64,000 bases of DNA from Planctomycetota bacterium (GCA_023150555.1 JAKLKQ010000013.1:1-64000), one strand, 5' to 3'. Numbered from the stretch's first letter, positions 34,281 to 44,265 are shown. Numbers and translations: made by a program. Notes: generated by a model from the sequence alone, not told the origin.

Positions 34281-36314
34281 CTAGTCGCCGGCCAGTCCGG
34301 CCAGCTTGGCGGCCCTTGCACCTTCAGGGAGTTGCCAGTTGCGCGCGTAGCGTTCCTCGCGGGGCTTGCCGGCCACGGGCGCGGCCAGCATCGCTTCCTT
34401 CTGCGCGAAGAGCGGACTCTTCTCGCACGCGTCGCAGATGAAGCAGGGCGTCTCGACCTCGGGGTTGGTGTCGGTGCACGTCGGCGTGATGCGTTCCTCG
34501 GAGGCGCGGCGCAGTTCGCGCTTGAGGAACTGCTCGCTGACGGTGTCGCTGACGACGACCCAGGGCATGATCTCGGTCGTGGGGCGCTCGCGCAGCGCGA
34601 CCCAATCGGCGTCGATGCCGTGCGCGGCGAAGGCGGCGTTCCAGACGTCCATCTTGAGCTGGTCGTCCCAGCCGTCGAAGCGCGCGCCGTTGCGCCAGGC
34701 GGTCTCGATGGCCGCGCCCAGGCGGCGGTCGCCGCGGCTGAAGAGCCCCTCGAGGTAGCTGGTGTCGGGGTCGTGGACCTTCACGCGCACGGCCTTCACC
34801 TTCGAGCTGTCCATCACGATGCGCTGGCGGCGGCGCCATTCCTCGCGCGTCAGCATCGGCGCCCACTGGAAAGGCGTGCCGGCCTTCGGCACGAAGCTGC
34901 TGACGCTGGCGCTGACCTTCGCGGGCGGCTTGCCCAGTTCCTGCCGCAGCCGGGAGATGCGGTCGCTGAACTCGCCGATCGCGCGCAGATCTTCGTCGGT
35001 CTCGCCGGGCAGCCCGCACATGAAGTAGAGCTTCACGTGGGTGAAGCCGTACTTGAAGGCCTCGCGCACGGCGTTGATGAGGTGCTCGTCCTTGACCGGC
35101 TTGTTGATGATGTTGCGCAGGCGTTCGGTGGCAGCCTCAGGCGCGATAGTCAGGCCGCTCTTGCGCGTGCGGCTCATCTCCTTCGGCAGCGTGGCGAGCA
35201 CGTCGTTCATGCGCAGGCTGGGCAGGCCGACGGAGACGCCCAGGGGCTCGAAGTGGTCGTTGAGCTGCCGCGCGAGGTCCGCGATGCCGTAGTAGTCGCT
35301 GCTCGAAAGCGAGAGCAGCCCGATCTCGTCATAGCCGGTCTGTTCGTAGCCGGCCTTGGCGATCGCGACGACCTTCTCGATGCTGCGCTGGCGCTGCGTG
35401 CGCGTGATCATGCCCGCCTGGCAGAAGCGGCAGCCGTTGACGCAGCCGCGCATGATCTCGATGTTGTAGCGGTCGAAGACCGTGTCGACGAAGGGAACGA
35501 TCTGCTTCGTCGGGAACGGCGCGTTCTCCAGGTCGTGCACGACGCGGCGCTTGACCGGGAACGGCAGGTTCGCGCGCAGCGGCACCACGTCGGCGATGGT
35601 GTTGTCCGGCGCGGGGAAGTACTGGAAGCCGTAGAAGCGCGGCACGTACACGCCGGGGACTTCGCGGCACAGCCGCAGCAGGGCCTCGTCGCGCGATAGG
35701 CCGGCGCGCTTGAGTTCGCTCCACTTCTCGGTGACGTCGAGCGCCAGTTCTTCGCCTTCGCCAATGCAGAAGGCGTCGACATAGTCGGCGATGGGTTCGG
35801 GCGCGAAGGCCGTGTGCCCGCCCATCAGCACCAGCGGATGCTTCCAGGTGCGCTCCGTCGCCTTCAGCGGGATGCCGGCGAGGTCCAGCATCGTGAGCAT
35901 GTTCGTGAAGCCCATCTCGTAGGCGACGCTGAAGGCCAGTACGTCGTACTCGACGACGGGCGTGAAGGTCTCGAGCGTGTACAGCGGCGCGCCGTGCGCG
36001 CGAAGCTGCGCCTCCATGTCCGGCCAAGGCGCGAAGACGCGCTCGCAGACGTAGTCCTCGCGCAGATTCCAGACGTGGTAGAGGATGCGGAAGCCGGTGC
36101 TGGACATGCCCATCGCGTAGGTGTCGGGGAAGGCCAGCGCGACCTTGACGCGCTTTCCTTCATGCGGCTTGACGGTCTGGTTGAGTTCCCCGCCGGTGTA
36201 CTGCGCAGGCGTGGTGACGTGCGGCAGGACGTGGCGCTCCAGATAGCTGCGCAGTTCGTCGCCACGCAAGCCCTTGGCTGCCATCGAATTGGACGTCTGC
36301 TGCGGGTCGCTCAA
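34281..36314 (-). CDS. B12-binding radical-SAM protein (TIGR03960-like)
   Basis: A 677-residue protein. The N-terminal third contains a cobalamin-binding-like domain (KVALAFPDTYAMGMSSTGFRILYHVWN), and the radical-SAM cluster Cys motif is RGCVNGCRFCQAG with Cys291, Cys295 and Cys298 (CxxxCxxC). Other family blocks include VLMGGHTAFAPEPIADYVDAFCIGEGEE, SLPSLRMNDV, TIAPEAATERLRNIINKPV and KLYFMCGLPGETDEDL; the C-terminus has FICDACEKSP. A TTG start follows GGAGG by six bases; an ATG ten codons in (36284) is the alternative. The exact reaction is unknown; relatives are often near rRNA/ribosome genes. Convergent with phosphoesterase 2. Confidence 0.88.
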   Translation of the reverse strand: MSDPQQTSNSMAAKGLRGDELRSYLERHVLPHVTTPAQYTGGELNQTVKPHEGKRVKVALAFPDTYAMGMSSTGFRILYHVWNLREDYVCERVFAPWPDMEAQLRAHGAPLYTLETFTPVVEYDVLAFSVAYEMGFTNMLTMLDLAGIPLKATERTWKHPLVLMGGHTAFAPEPIADYVDAFCIGEGEELALDVTEKWSELKRAGLSRDEALLRLCREVPGVYVPRFYGFQYFPAPDNTIADVVPLRANLPFPVKRRVVHDLENAPFPTKQIVPFVDTVFDRYNIEIMRGCVNGCRFCQAGMITRTQRQRSIEKVVAIAKAGYEQTGYDEIGLLSLSSSDYYGIADLARQLNDHFEPLGVSVGLPSLRMNDVLATLPKEMSRTRKSGLTIAPEAATERLRNIINKPVKDEHLINAVREAFKYGFTHVKLYFMCGLPGETDEDLRAIGEFSDRISRLRQELGKPPAKVSASVSSFVPKAGTPFQWAPMLTREEWRRRQRIVMDSSKVKAVRVKVHDPDTSYLEGLFSRGDRRLGAAIETAWRNGARFDGWDDQLKMDVWNAAFAAHGIDADWVALRERPTTEIMPWVVVSDTVSEQFLKRELRRASEERITPTCTDTNPEVETPCFICDACEKSPLFAQKEAMLAAPVAGKPREERYARNWQLPEGARAAKLAGLAGD

Positions 36315-36372
36315 AGGCGGCCTCCAGAAAAGTTGACTCACACAGGTATGTATCTCATTCGGGGGGTGCGAA

Positions 36373-38127
36373 TCAAGTGGAAGGCGGCGCAGCGGGAGCG
36401 GGCGAAGGGGCGGCGGCCTGCTGCGCGCGCTCCTTGTCAGGGTCGTAGGTGAAGCGCAGGAAGAAGAGCGGAGCGAAGAGGATCGACCAGGTAAGAGCGA
36501 AGACGGCAAGCCAAAAGGTCAAATGCATCATGGGGCCCGTTTCCGGTTCGTCCGATAACAGCGGTGTATTGCGAATGGAACCTACTACCCAATGATTACT
36601 GGAGAAGTCAAAAACTTCGTACTCTTCCCTGAATTTGTTCGAATCCAAGACAATCAGCCGTCTGTCGTCTTGACAGACTCGAATTTCATTTGGGCATCCC
36701 CAAACGCTATTCTTTTCGATCGCAATCCCAGATTGCCTTCCATTAAATTGAACCGTGAAATCTTGGTCTTTGCGAGTATACGAAAACCCCTTCTCGTCCA
36801 AGGTTTCAAGAATTACCTCGAACTCGTCCGCCGTCACGGGTCCAAGGCGCTGCACCATGCCGAGATCCTTTACGGCCCTGGTAATTTCCGATTCCATGCG
36901 CGCCCCGGTCCACCCGATCAGTTGCGCCCGCCGGAAGCCCTCCCTGTTTGCTTTTTCAATCTCATTTGCCAAGTACCAATTGTTCTCTCCCCAGAATGAC
37001 CGCTTTCGGGAATTCGGGAATTCGTCATGAGCCCAGATCCGGTATTCTTCGCGATCAGGGCTACATTCGAACACCGTGAAATAGGAGAATGGCTCCAATC
37101 GGCAAATGGTGAACACATACTTGTTTGACCTCGAGTGCCCACGGGCCAGGCCTACCGAAACTACCTGAACGGTGCAAGCGTGCGTGCCCCAGACCAGGGC
37201 AGCAAGCAGCAGCGCAAAAAGCACGCTGCGCCTGATCGTGACCGCCGGGCGAATACTCGCGAAGCGCTTCCAGTCGTCGCTTGTACTGAACTCGCGCCAC
37301 CAGCCCAAAACGCCGCGCTTGGCCGAGGCGAACACGAAGCGCCGCCATGCCGAGACGAAGCCGCCGGCCTTGGCCGCCGCCAGCAGGCCCAGCACCACGG
37401 ATGCCAGCGTCGTGACCAGCAGAAAGACTTCGCCGGGCAGCAGCGGTTCGCTGACGTCTTCCGCCTTGTCGAAGAAGCCCAGGAGGTGGCACGCGAGCAG
37501 GCTTGCGGCGGCGATGGCGAACAGCGCAGCAAGGATGCCGAAGACCAGCGCGTCGCGGCCGATGCTGGCGACCGTGCGCACGTCCTTCTCCGGCCGCAGT
37601 GCCGGATCGGCGACCATCTCCACCACAGCCGCGCGCGCATTGTTCCGGTGCGTGCGCCACTTGTGGTAGTAGCCGCGGATGCCGTCCCAGAGCAGCGCCT
37701 TATTCGGCGAAACACGGCGCAGATACCGGTAGCCGGCAAAGATCAGGAAGGCCAAGGCCAGCACAACTCCAATGGTGATCGCATCGGAGACGAGGAGTTT
37801 CTCCTCCGCCAGCGGCCTTCGCCAAGCAACGAACCTGGCGTTCGCCCAGCAACCCCAGGCAATGAGCGGCGGGAAGTAGATGGCCAGGACGGCGACGCTT
37901 GCCGCGTTCTCGATCGTCTTCCGCAGCTTGTACGGCAGCGCCTTCCACTTGGCGCCGGGTTCGAGCGGCGGCGGCTCGGCCGGCTTCGCGAGCGCCGGCG
38001 GCACTTCGGGCTGAGCCGGAAAGGCCTCGCCGGCTGGATATGCGGCTGCGTCCAATGCGCGCTCCCGGTCCCTAGGAAGCTCCCAATTGAGCGGCCAATC
38101 TCCGCCGACCGCCTCTATCCCATTCAA
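36373..38127 (-). CDS. large membrane protein of unknown function
   Basis: A 584-residue protein with a soluble Pro/Ala-rich N-terminus (about 1-70), then roughly four to six membrane helices (VAVLAIYFPPLIAWGCW, ITIGVVLALAFLIFAGY, ALVFGILAALFAIAAASLLA, VFLLVTTLASVVLGLLAAA, VLFALLLAALVWGTHA), a soluble domain of about 200 residues, and a final helix (MHLTFWLAVFALTWSILFAPLFF) before a Pro/Ala tail. The soluble domain (about 330-520), for example RREEYRIWAHDEFPNSR and ILETLDEKGFSYTRKDQDFTV, is encoded by visibly less GC-rich DNA than the rest of the gene. No family recognised. Operon partners none; upstream is the rpmB promoter region, divergent. Confidence 0.75.
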   Translation of the reverse strand: MNGIEAVGGDWPLNWELPRDRERALDAAAYPAGEAFPAQPEVPPALAKPAEPPPLEPGAKWKALPYKLRKTIENAASVAVLAIYFPPLIAWGCWANARFVAWRRPLAEEKLLVSDAITIGVVLALAFLIFAGYRYLRRVSPNKALLWDGIRGYYHKWRTHRNNARAAVVEMVADPALRPEKDVRTVASIGRDALVFGILAALFAIAAASLLACHLLGFFDKAEDVSEPLLPGEVFLLVTTLASVVLGLLAAAKAGGFVSAWRRFVFASAKRGVLGWWREFSTSDDWKRFASIRPAVTIRRSVLFALLLAALVWGTHACTVQVVSVGLARGHSRSNKYVFTICRLEPFSYFTVFECSPDREEYRIWAHDEFPNSRKRSFWGENNWYLANEIEKANREGFRRAQLIGWTGARMESEITRAVKDLGMVQRLGPVTADEFEVILETLDEKGFSYTRKDQDFTVQFNGRQSGIAIEKNSVWGCPNEIRVCQDDRRLIVLDSNKFREEYEVFDFSSNHWVVGSIRNTPLLSDEPETGPMMHLTFWLAVFALTWSILFAPLFFLRFTYDPDKERAQQAAAPSPAPAAPPST

Positions 38128-38353
38128 CCACCGCCTGGCGGCCGCGTCTCACGGTTTGTGTAAATTCTTTTGCAAAAAGCATTTGTGATTTCAATGCCTA
38201 GGGCGTTCCCCCGCACCAAGGGTCCGGCCTGGAGCCCCCCGCCCAGCAGCGCTGCGTTTCCACTTGTCCCCGGCGCGTGGTGCAAGTAGTTTACTTCGCT
38301 CACGTTGGAAGGTTCACGCAGCCCGAAACAAGCTTCAGTAAGGAGTCGGAAAG

Positions 38354-38641
38354 ATGGCCGCGCACTGTCAGTTCTGCGAGAAGAAGCCCCAGACCGGCCG
38401 GACCTACGTCCGCCGCGGCTTGGCCAAGGCCAAGGGCGGCGTCGGCCGCAAGATCACCGGCAAGACCAAGCGCTGGTTCAAGCCCAACCTGCAGCGCCTG
38501 AAGGTCATGGAGGCCAACGGCCACGTGCACCGCGTCTGGCTCTGCACGAAATGCATCAAGGCGGGCAAGTACACCAAGGCCCCCAAGCAGTCGCAGGTTG
38601 CGCAGATCCGCAAGGAAATCGCCGAGGCCAAGAAGAAGTAG
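38354..38641 (+). CDS. rpmB: 50S ribosomal protein bL28, zinc-binding type
   Basis: A 95-residue bL28. Cys5, Cys8 (HCQFC), Cys64 and Cys67 (LCTKC) form the two CxxC pairs of the zinc-binding C+ version; GRTYVRRG, KRWFKPNLQRLKV and HRVWLCTKCIKAGKYTK match the family. AAGGAG lies nine bases before the ATG, and the 226-bp leader after the divergent membrane gene includes AT-rich stretches (38155-38200) and a possible weak promoter (TTGTCC 38264-38269, TAGTTT 38287-38292). Paired loss of the Cys residues in zinc-poor bacteria is common; this organism retains them. It is followed by an unknown membrane gene, 34 bp away. Confidence 0.95.
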   Translation: MAAHCQFCEKKPQTGRTYVRRGLAKAKGGVGRKITGKTKRWFKPNLQRLKVMEANGHVHRVWLCTKCIKAGKYTKAPKQSQVAQIRKEIAEAKKK

Positions 38642-38675
38642 CCGCCGCACCCATACCCTCATCCAGGGGTAGCCC

Positions 38676-39212
38676 GTGCCGATCGCCGACGACTTCGCCG
38701 CCACGCGTCTGAAACCCCTGGCACCCGGCATCCTTCTCGCTTTCCTGGGCTTTGCCTTGGGCTTCGGCCTGGGCGCCGTCTTCGGCGCCAACGAAGACGC
38801 CATCAAGGGCAAGCTCAAGGCCGACGCCGACGCGGTGCTGGCCACCGCCTACGAAGGCGACGCCGCGAAGGCCAAGGCCGTCGTCGACAAGTCGTGGGTC
38901 TATATGCAACGCGCGCACCTGCACGCCGGCGTCCTGGGGGCCTGCGCGCTCTCGCTGATCCTGTTGCTGGCGCTGTTGGAGCCGCCGGGCTGGCCGGCCC
39001 GCCTGGCCGCGCTGGCGATGGGCTTCGGCGCGCTGGCCTACGGCGCGTACTGGATGCTGGCGGGCTTCAAGGCGCCCGGCCTGGGCAGCACCGGGGCGGC
39101 CAAGGAGAGCCTCGAGTGGGTCGCGGTCCCGGGCTCAGGCGCGGTGATCCTGGGCTTCTTGGCCACCGTCGCGCTGACCGTGAAGGCCCTTTATTTCAAA
39201 CGCGCCGCCTGA
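38676..39212 (+). CDS. membrane protein of unknown function
   Basis: A 178-residue protein with GTG start and AGGGG six bases before it. Four membrane helices: LAPGILLAFLGFALGFGLG (about 16-34), ACALSLILLLALLEPP, LAALAMGFGALAYGAYWMLA and VILGFLATVALTVKALYF, with a loop of about 45 residues (ANEDAIKGKLKADADAVLATAYEGD) between the first two. No family recognised and no charged motifs that would suggest transport or catalysis. It follows rpmB and precedes an ABC-2 exporter by 120 bp. Confidence 0.7.
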   Translation: MPIADDFAATRLKPLAPGILLAFLGFALGFGLGAVFGANEDAIKGKLKADADAVLATAYEGDAAKAKAVVDKSWVYMQRAHLHAGVLGACALSLILLLALLEPPGWPARLAALAMGFGALAYGAYWMLAGFKAPGLGSTGAAKESLEWVAVPGSGAVILGFLATVALTVKALYFKRAA

Positions 39213-39332
39213 GCTGTCCGTCCTGTCCGAAAGAGATCCGCACACACTCGTAATCGAGTTGGAAGCACTCCGCACAAGGCCTAACATGGGTCGCACATCC
39301 TCACGATCCACGGCTTCCGGACGAAACGGCGC

Positions 39333-40253
39333 ATGATCGAGACCTTCGGCCTGACACGCAAGTACGGCAAACTGACCGCCGTGCGCAACGTGGACCTGCA
39401 CGTGCCGGAGAAGACGATCTACGGCTTCATCGGGCCCAACGGCGCGGGCAAGACGACCACACTGCGCATGCTGGGCACGCTGCTGCGCCCCACCGACGGC
39501 CGCATCCTCGTCGACGGCCTGGACCCCGCCGACGACCCGGCCGGCGTGCGGCGGCGCATCGGGTTCCTGTCCGATACGTTCGGGCTCTACGACGACCTGC
39601 TGGTGTGGGAGTACCTCGAGTACTTCTGCGGGGCGCACAACGTCGAACCCACCACGGAAAAAATAGATACGATCCTGCATCTGGTCCAGTTGTACCACAA
39701 GCGCGACGAGTACGTCGGGCGGCTCAGCCGCGGCATGCGCCAGCGCCTGGGCATCGCGCGGGCGATCGTCTACGAACCCCGCGTGCTGCTGCTGGACGAG
39801 CCCGCCAGCGGCCTGGACCCCATCGCGCGCATCGCCCTGCGCGATCTGCTCAAGACGCTGCGCGACCGCGGCACGACGATCCTGGTCAGCTCGCACATCC
39901 TCACCGAACTCAGCGACTTCTGCGACACCGTCGGCGTGATGGAACTGGGCCGCCTGATCGCGCAGGGTTCGATCAAGGAGATCCTCGAACAGACGCGCAC
40001 GCAGATGCGCCTGGTGCTGGAGGTGCTCGAACCGAAGGCGAAGGCCGTCGAGGCCCTGGCCGACGTGCCGCAGGTCGTGGACGTGGCGGTGGTGAAGGAG
40101 CACATCGAGATGGGCTTCACCGGCAAGCGCGAGGACCTGCCCGCAGTGCACAAGAAGCTCGTCGAGGCCGGCGTGCCGGTGGTGGCCTTCTATCCGAAGC
40201 CCGAGAACCTGGAAGACCTCTTCCTGCGGCTTTCGACAGGCGCGACGAATTGA
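39333..40253 (+). CDS. ABC-2 exporter ATP-binding protein
   Basis: A 306-residue ATPase of the NatA/DrrA type. Walker A GPNGAGKTT (about 34-42), signature LSRGMRQRL (in place of LSGGQ), Walker B VLLLDEPASGLDP and H-loop SSHILTEL are intact. The last 70 residues (MRLVLEVLEPKAKAVEAL and ENLEDLFLRLSTGATN) form the usual C-terminal extension of this subclass. It pairs with the permease that starts 25 bp downstream. Substrates of this type range from drugs to polysaccharides or ions; not predictable here. Confidence 0.9.
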   Translation: MIETFGLTRKYGKLTAVRNVDLHVPEKTIYGFIGPNGAGKTTTLRMLGTLLRPTDGRILVDGLDPADDPAGVRRRIGFLSDTFGLYDDLLVWEYLEYFCGAHNVEPTTEKIDTILHLVQLYHKRDEYVGRLSRGMRQRLGIARAIVYEPRVLLLDEPASGLDPIARIALRDLLKTLRDRGTTILVSSHILTELSDFCDTVGVMELGRLIAQGSIKEILEQTRTQMRLVLEVLEPKAKAVEALADVPQVVDVAVVKEHIEMGFTGKREDLPAVHKKLVEAGVPVVAFYPKPENLEDLFLRLSTGATN

Positions 40254-40278
40254 GCAGCTTGGAGCGGAACGCGTAACG

Positions 40279-42009
40279 ATGCTTGCTTTCGCCAACCCCG
40301 AGTTCAAACGCCTGCTGCGCAGCAAACTGCGTTCGCGCACCGTCGCCGTGCACGTCGCCATCGGCGTCTTCATCTACGGCGGGCTGCTGGGCCTGATGTA
40401 CATGATCAAGCAGTTCCCTGGCACCCCGGCGTTCCCGCTGCTGCAGACCTTTTTTCAGATCTCCGTAGGCATCCAGCTGGCAGTCGTCACGTTCTATGGC
40501 GTGACCCAGGCCGCGCAGAACATCGCACTCGAACGCGAACGCGCCACCTACGACTTCCAGCGCCTGGTCACGATGGGACCGTGGCGGCTGGCGCTGGGCA
40601 AGCTGCTGGGCTGCGCCGCGGAGGCGTGGCTGATCGCGCTGGTGGGCGTGCCCTTCCTGCTCCTGCCGGCGCTGGCGCAGCAGATCCCGTTCTGGATGTT
40701 CCTGGAAGCCGTAGCAGTGGTCTTCGTCTTTGGGTGCTTTGTGAATGCCGTGGGCTTGACGGCCTCGGCCATCGCCACCAAGCTCCCGCAGGCCAACGGA
40801 CTGGCCTTCCTGCTTGGACTATCGTTCTTCTTCTTCTCCGGCATGGTCTCCGGCGCCGCGGGGGGCGCGATCACCCTGGCCAGCGCATGGAATCCCATCG
40901 TCTTGCTCTACGAATGGGTGACCTTCCTGTCGCCCGCCACGCAGGGGCCGATGCCCTTCGGGCCCATGCCTCCGGGCTTCGTACCGCCTCCTCCGGCCGG
41001 GCTGGCTACGGTGAAGTTCTTCAGCATGGGCATGCCCCTTTTCGCCGGGTTCCTGGTGATGAACGCAGTCTGGATCACAATCCTGTATGCCATCGTGGCG
41101 CGGCGCCTGACCGACCCGGAACTCTCCTTCCTTTCCATCGGGCACGGGGCGATCGCGTTCGGCGTGCTGGAGTTCCTCCTGGTGGGCAGCCTCTGGGACC
41201 GCTTGCTGCTTGCCCCGGTCGCAGGCATGAACATGAGCCTCCCGCTGGCGGTCTTCCACGGCGCCAGCGCAGTAATCCTGTGCGCCCTGGCCTTTGCCCT
41301 GACGCCGTCGGCGGACCTGCTGCGCGGACGCCTGCACCGCGCCACGCGCAACCAGCATTGGGCGGTCTTCCTGGAGTTGCGCAACCGCCTGCAGGACAGC
41401 CCGCCGGTGCGCGCCATGATCCTGCTGGTCATCGGCTACGTGCTGGTCGCGCTGGGCCTGACGGTCCTCTCCGAGCTCCCCGCCGACCGCAGCATCGCCG
41501 CGATCGCACTGGTCGCGGCCTTTGCCCTGGGGCTGACGGCCCTGCTGCTGTACCTGCAGGCGCTCACCGACAAGGGCGGCCTCAAGGCAGGCGCCGGGCT
41601 CCTGGTCGCGTGGCTGATCGTGCCGGTGGTGATTCTGCTGGTGCTGGAGCGTCCCGATTACCTCTACTTCCTCAACCCCGTCGCCTACATGATCGGGTAC
41701 GCGGATGGGGACCTGCAACGCTCCGAAACCCACCGCGCGCTGAAGGTGGACGCTACCTGGCTTCAGCCTCTGGCGACGGCGGTCGTCGCGGGCCTGCTGT
41801 GCATGCTGGCCGCGCTGCGCCTGCGCTTCCTGCTCGACATCCAGGAGGCCGAACGCCGCCAGGAGCAGATCGACGAGGAGGACCGCTACCTGCAGCTCAA
41901 GCAGGCCGGCGGCGCGGCGGCGATGCTGGCGGCCGCCCGCGCGGCGCTTGCGGCGCCGCCCCAGCCGCCCGCGGAGGGCCGCCCGCCGGGCTCGGAACCC
42001 GCGGAGTAA
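40279..42009 (+). CDS. ABC-2 type permease
   Basis: A 576-residue membrane protein with about twelve helices, longer than the usual six-helix ABC-2 permease, so it may be a fused tandem. The N-terminal FANPEFKRLLRSKLRSRTVAVH is a typical cytoplasmic elbow. Mid-protein helices include LIALVGVPFLLLPALAQQIPF, FVFGCFVNAVGLTASAIATKLP and LAFLLGLSFFFFSGM; a second set begins at residue about 380. The C-terminal 60 residues are charged (LRFLLDIQEAERRQEQIDEEDRYLQLKQ) then Ala/Pro-rich. GGAGCGGAACG precedes the ATG. With the ATPase upstream it forms an exporter. Confidence 0.85.
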   Translation: MLAFANPEFKRLLRSKLRSRTVAVHVAIGVFIYGGLLGLMYMIKQFPGTPAFPLLQTFFQISVGIQLAVVTFYGVTQAAQNIALERERATYDFQRLVTMGPWRLALGKLLGCAAEAWLIALVGVPFLLLPALAQQIPFWMFLEAVAVVFVFGCFVNAVGLTASAIATKLPQANGLAFLLGLSFFFFSGMVSGAAGGAITLASAWNPIVLLYEWVTFLSPATQGPMPFGPMPPGFVPPPPAGLATVKFFSMGMPLFAGFLVMNAVWITILYAIVARRLTDPELSFLSIGHGAIAFGVLEFLLVGSLWDRLLLAPVAGMNMSLPLAVFHGASAVILCALAFALTPSADLLRGRLHRATRNQHWAVFLELRNRLQDSPPVRAMILLVIGYVLVALGLTVLSELPADRSIAAIALVAAFALGLTALLLYLQALTDKGGLKAGAGLLVAWLIVPVVILLVLERPDYLYFLNPVAYMIGYADGDLQRSETHRALKVDATWLQPLATAVVAGLLCMLAALRLRFLLDIQEAERRQEQIDEEDRYLQLKQAGGAAAMLAAARAALAAPPQPPAEGRPPGSEPAE

Positions 42010-42249
42010 TTTCCGCAATGCGCGAGCGGCCAATGACAGCTCCGATTTGGCCACCCCAAAAGCGCCCTGTTCTGGTAAACTCGTTGGCGCCGTCGATTGA
42101 ACATCTTGCTCTGAAACGGGTTACGCAGCCGGCCAAGCCCGCTTTGGAACGAACTGCCTGGCCCCTTGGCTCGTACTAGAAGGAGCCTGGAAAAGCCTGC
42201 GCCCCGTCCAAGTTCGGCGCATCCGAGTGCGGTTCCGACAGGAAAAACG

Positions 42250-44265
42250 ATGTCCAGCCACCACCACCATCACGACCTTTGGGACGAACAGGCCGGCCAC
42301 ACCAGCCGGCAGATCGTCGCCACATTGGTGGGCGGGGTGCTGATCCTGGCCAGTTTCGCCGCCGCCTTCCTCTTCCCTGCCAGCGCGACCACGGCCCCCG
42401 ATAGCATGGGCACGCTGGCCGGCGGCGGCCTCGAGCATCCGCGCAATTTTTACGCCGACGCGCTGGCCTTCTTCGGCGCGCTGCTGCTGGGGGTGCCGCT
42501 GGTGGTCTCTGCCGCGAAGGACCTCTGGCACGGCCACAGCCACATGGACGAACTCGTCGCGCTGGCGGTGCTCGCGGCGTTCGCGACGGGCGAGTACCAG
42601 ACCGCGGGCGCCGTCGCGTTCTTCATGCTCCTGTCCACGCTGATCGAAAGCCGCACCGCGCAGGGCGCGCGGGCCAGCATCGAGTCCTTGATCCGCATCA
42701 CGCCCACGCGCGCCTGCCGCCTGGCCGCCGGTGGCCAGGAAGAGGACGTCGAGGCCAAGGACCTCAAGCCTGGCGACCGCGTGCGCGTGCGCCCCGGCGA
42801 CAACATCCCCGGCGACGGGAAAGTGCTCACCGGCGCGAGCACCGTCAACCAGGCGAACATCACCGGCGAGTCGCTGCCCGCCGACAAGAGCCCCGGCGAC
42901 GAGGTCTACGGCGGCACCATCAACCTCACCGGCGCCTTGGAGATCGAGATCACCAAGTCCGGCGCCGACACCACGCTGGGCAAGGTGCAGGAGCTGATCC
43001 TGCAGGCCGAGCGCACCCGCACGCCGATCACGCGCCTGATCGACCGCTACGCGCGCTGGTACACGCCCACCATCCTGATGCTGGCCGGCATCGTGCTCTT
43101 CTTCACCAAGAACATGGACTACGCGATCTCGATGTTGGTGATCGCCTGCCCCTGCGCCCTGGTGCTGGCGATGCCCACGGCCATGGTCGCGGCGCTCAGC
43201 GCCGCCGCGCGGCTGGGCGTGCTGGTCAAGAAGGTCACGGACCTCGAGACCGCCCGCAACCTCACCGCCGTCGTCTTCGACAAGACCGGCACTCTCACCA
43301 CCGGCAACCTCTCGGTCTCGCGCCTGACCCCCGCGCCCGGCGTCGACGGCGCGGAGTTGCTGCGTGCGGCGGCCGCCGCCGAGCAGAACTCGCGTCATCC
43401 CGTCGCCAAGGCCGTCGTCGAGGTGGCCAAGCGCGCGAAGCTGGAATGGGACGCGCCGGCGGAATTCGAGGAAGTCGGCGGAAAAGGCGTGCGCGCGGTT
43501 CTCGCCGGCGACGAGATCCTGGTCGGGCGCGCCAACTGGCTGCGCGAGCGCGGCGCCGACGTCGATGCACTGGAAAAACAGGACGCCCATCACGCCGATG
43601 GCCTGAGCGTGCTCTACGTCACGCGCGCGGGCAAGGCCCTGGGCTGGATCGGCCTGGAGGACAAGACCCGCCCCGACGCCGCGAAGGCCATCGACGACCT
43701 GCGCGAATTGGGGCTCAAGCAGCTGCTGATGATCACGGGGGACCGCAAGAGCGTCGCGCAGCGGGTCGCCGCGGAGATGCACTGCACGGGCGTCATGGCC
43801 GAAGCCCTGCCCGCGCAGAAGCTCGAGCGCGTCGACGAACTCAAGAGCGCCGGCCACACCGTCGCGGTCGTCGGCGACGGCGTCAACGACGCCCCGGCGC
43901 TCGCCGCGGGCAACATCTCCATCGCCATGGGCGCCGCCGGAAGCGACGTGGCGATCCACAGCGCCTCCATCGCGCTGATGAACAACAACCTCAACCGCAT
44001 CCCCTTCCTGGTGCGCCTCAGCCGCCGCACGCGCTCGGTGGTGATGCAGAACCTGGTCTTCGGCGTGGCCTTCATCGTCGTTTTTCTGATCGGCGGCGCC
44101 ACCGGCACGGTGACGCCGATCATGGCCGCCGTACTGCATGCCGCCGGATCGGTGGTGGTGCTCTTCAACAGCGCGCGGCTGGTGCGCGAAGGCGAGGACC
44201 TGGAACACGCGGCGCCCGCCGGCCTGCAGGCGCCGGCGGCGGCAACGGCAGCGGCGCGGGCTTGA
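42250..44265 (+). CDS. P1B-type heavy-metal-transporting ATPase
   Basis: A 671-residue P-type ATPase. Starts MSSHHHHHDLWDEQ, a His tail in place of the N-terminal metal-binding CxxC domain found in many Cu/Zn ATPases. Membrane metal motif Cys-Pro-Cys at 300-302 (IACPCALVLAMPTAM), phosphorylation Asp344 in DKTGTLTTG, HP motif His383-Pro384, TGE loop NITGESL, and hinge GDGVNDAP at 542-549. The last membrane helix reads HAAGSVVVLFNSARLV, without the acidic residue typical of the Zn/Cd subgroup or the Tyr-Asn of the Cu subgroup, so the metal is uncertain. A possible extended -10 (TGGTAAACT, 42073-42081) lies upstream. Ends 38 bp from a convergent permease gene. Confidence 0.9.
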   Translation: MSSHHHHHDLWDEQAGHTSRQIVATLVGGVLILASFAAAFLFPASATTAPDSMGTLAGGGLEHPRNFYADALAFFGALLLGVPLVVSAAKDLWHGHSHMDELVALAVLAAFATGEYQTAGAVAFFMLLSTLIESRTAQGARASIESLIRITPTRACRLAAGGQEEDVEAKDLKPGDRVRVRPGDNIPGDGKVLTGASTVNQANITGESLPADKSPGDEVYGGTINLTGALEIEITKSGADTTLGKVQELILQAERTRTPITRLIDRYARWYTPTILMLAGIVLFFTKNMDYAISMLVIACPCALVLAMPTAMVAALSAAARLGVLVKKVTDLETARNLTAVVFDKTGTLTTGNLSVSRLTPAPGVDGAELLRAAAAAEQNSRHPVAKAVVEVAKRAKLEWDAPAEFEEVGGKGVRAVLAGDEILVGRANWLRERGADVDALEKQDAHHADGLSVLYVTRAGKALGWIGLEDKTRPDAAKAIDDLRELGLKQLLMITGDRKSVAQRVAAEMHCTGVMAEALPAQKLERVDELKSAGHTVAVVGDGVNDAPALAAGNISIAMGAAGSDVAIHSASIALMNNNLNRIPFLVRLSRRTRSVVMQNLVFGVAFIVVFLIGGATGTVTPIMAAVLHAAGSVVVLFNSARLVREGEDLEHAAPAGLQAPAAATAAARA

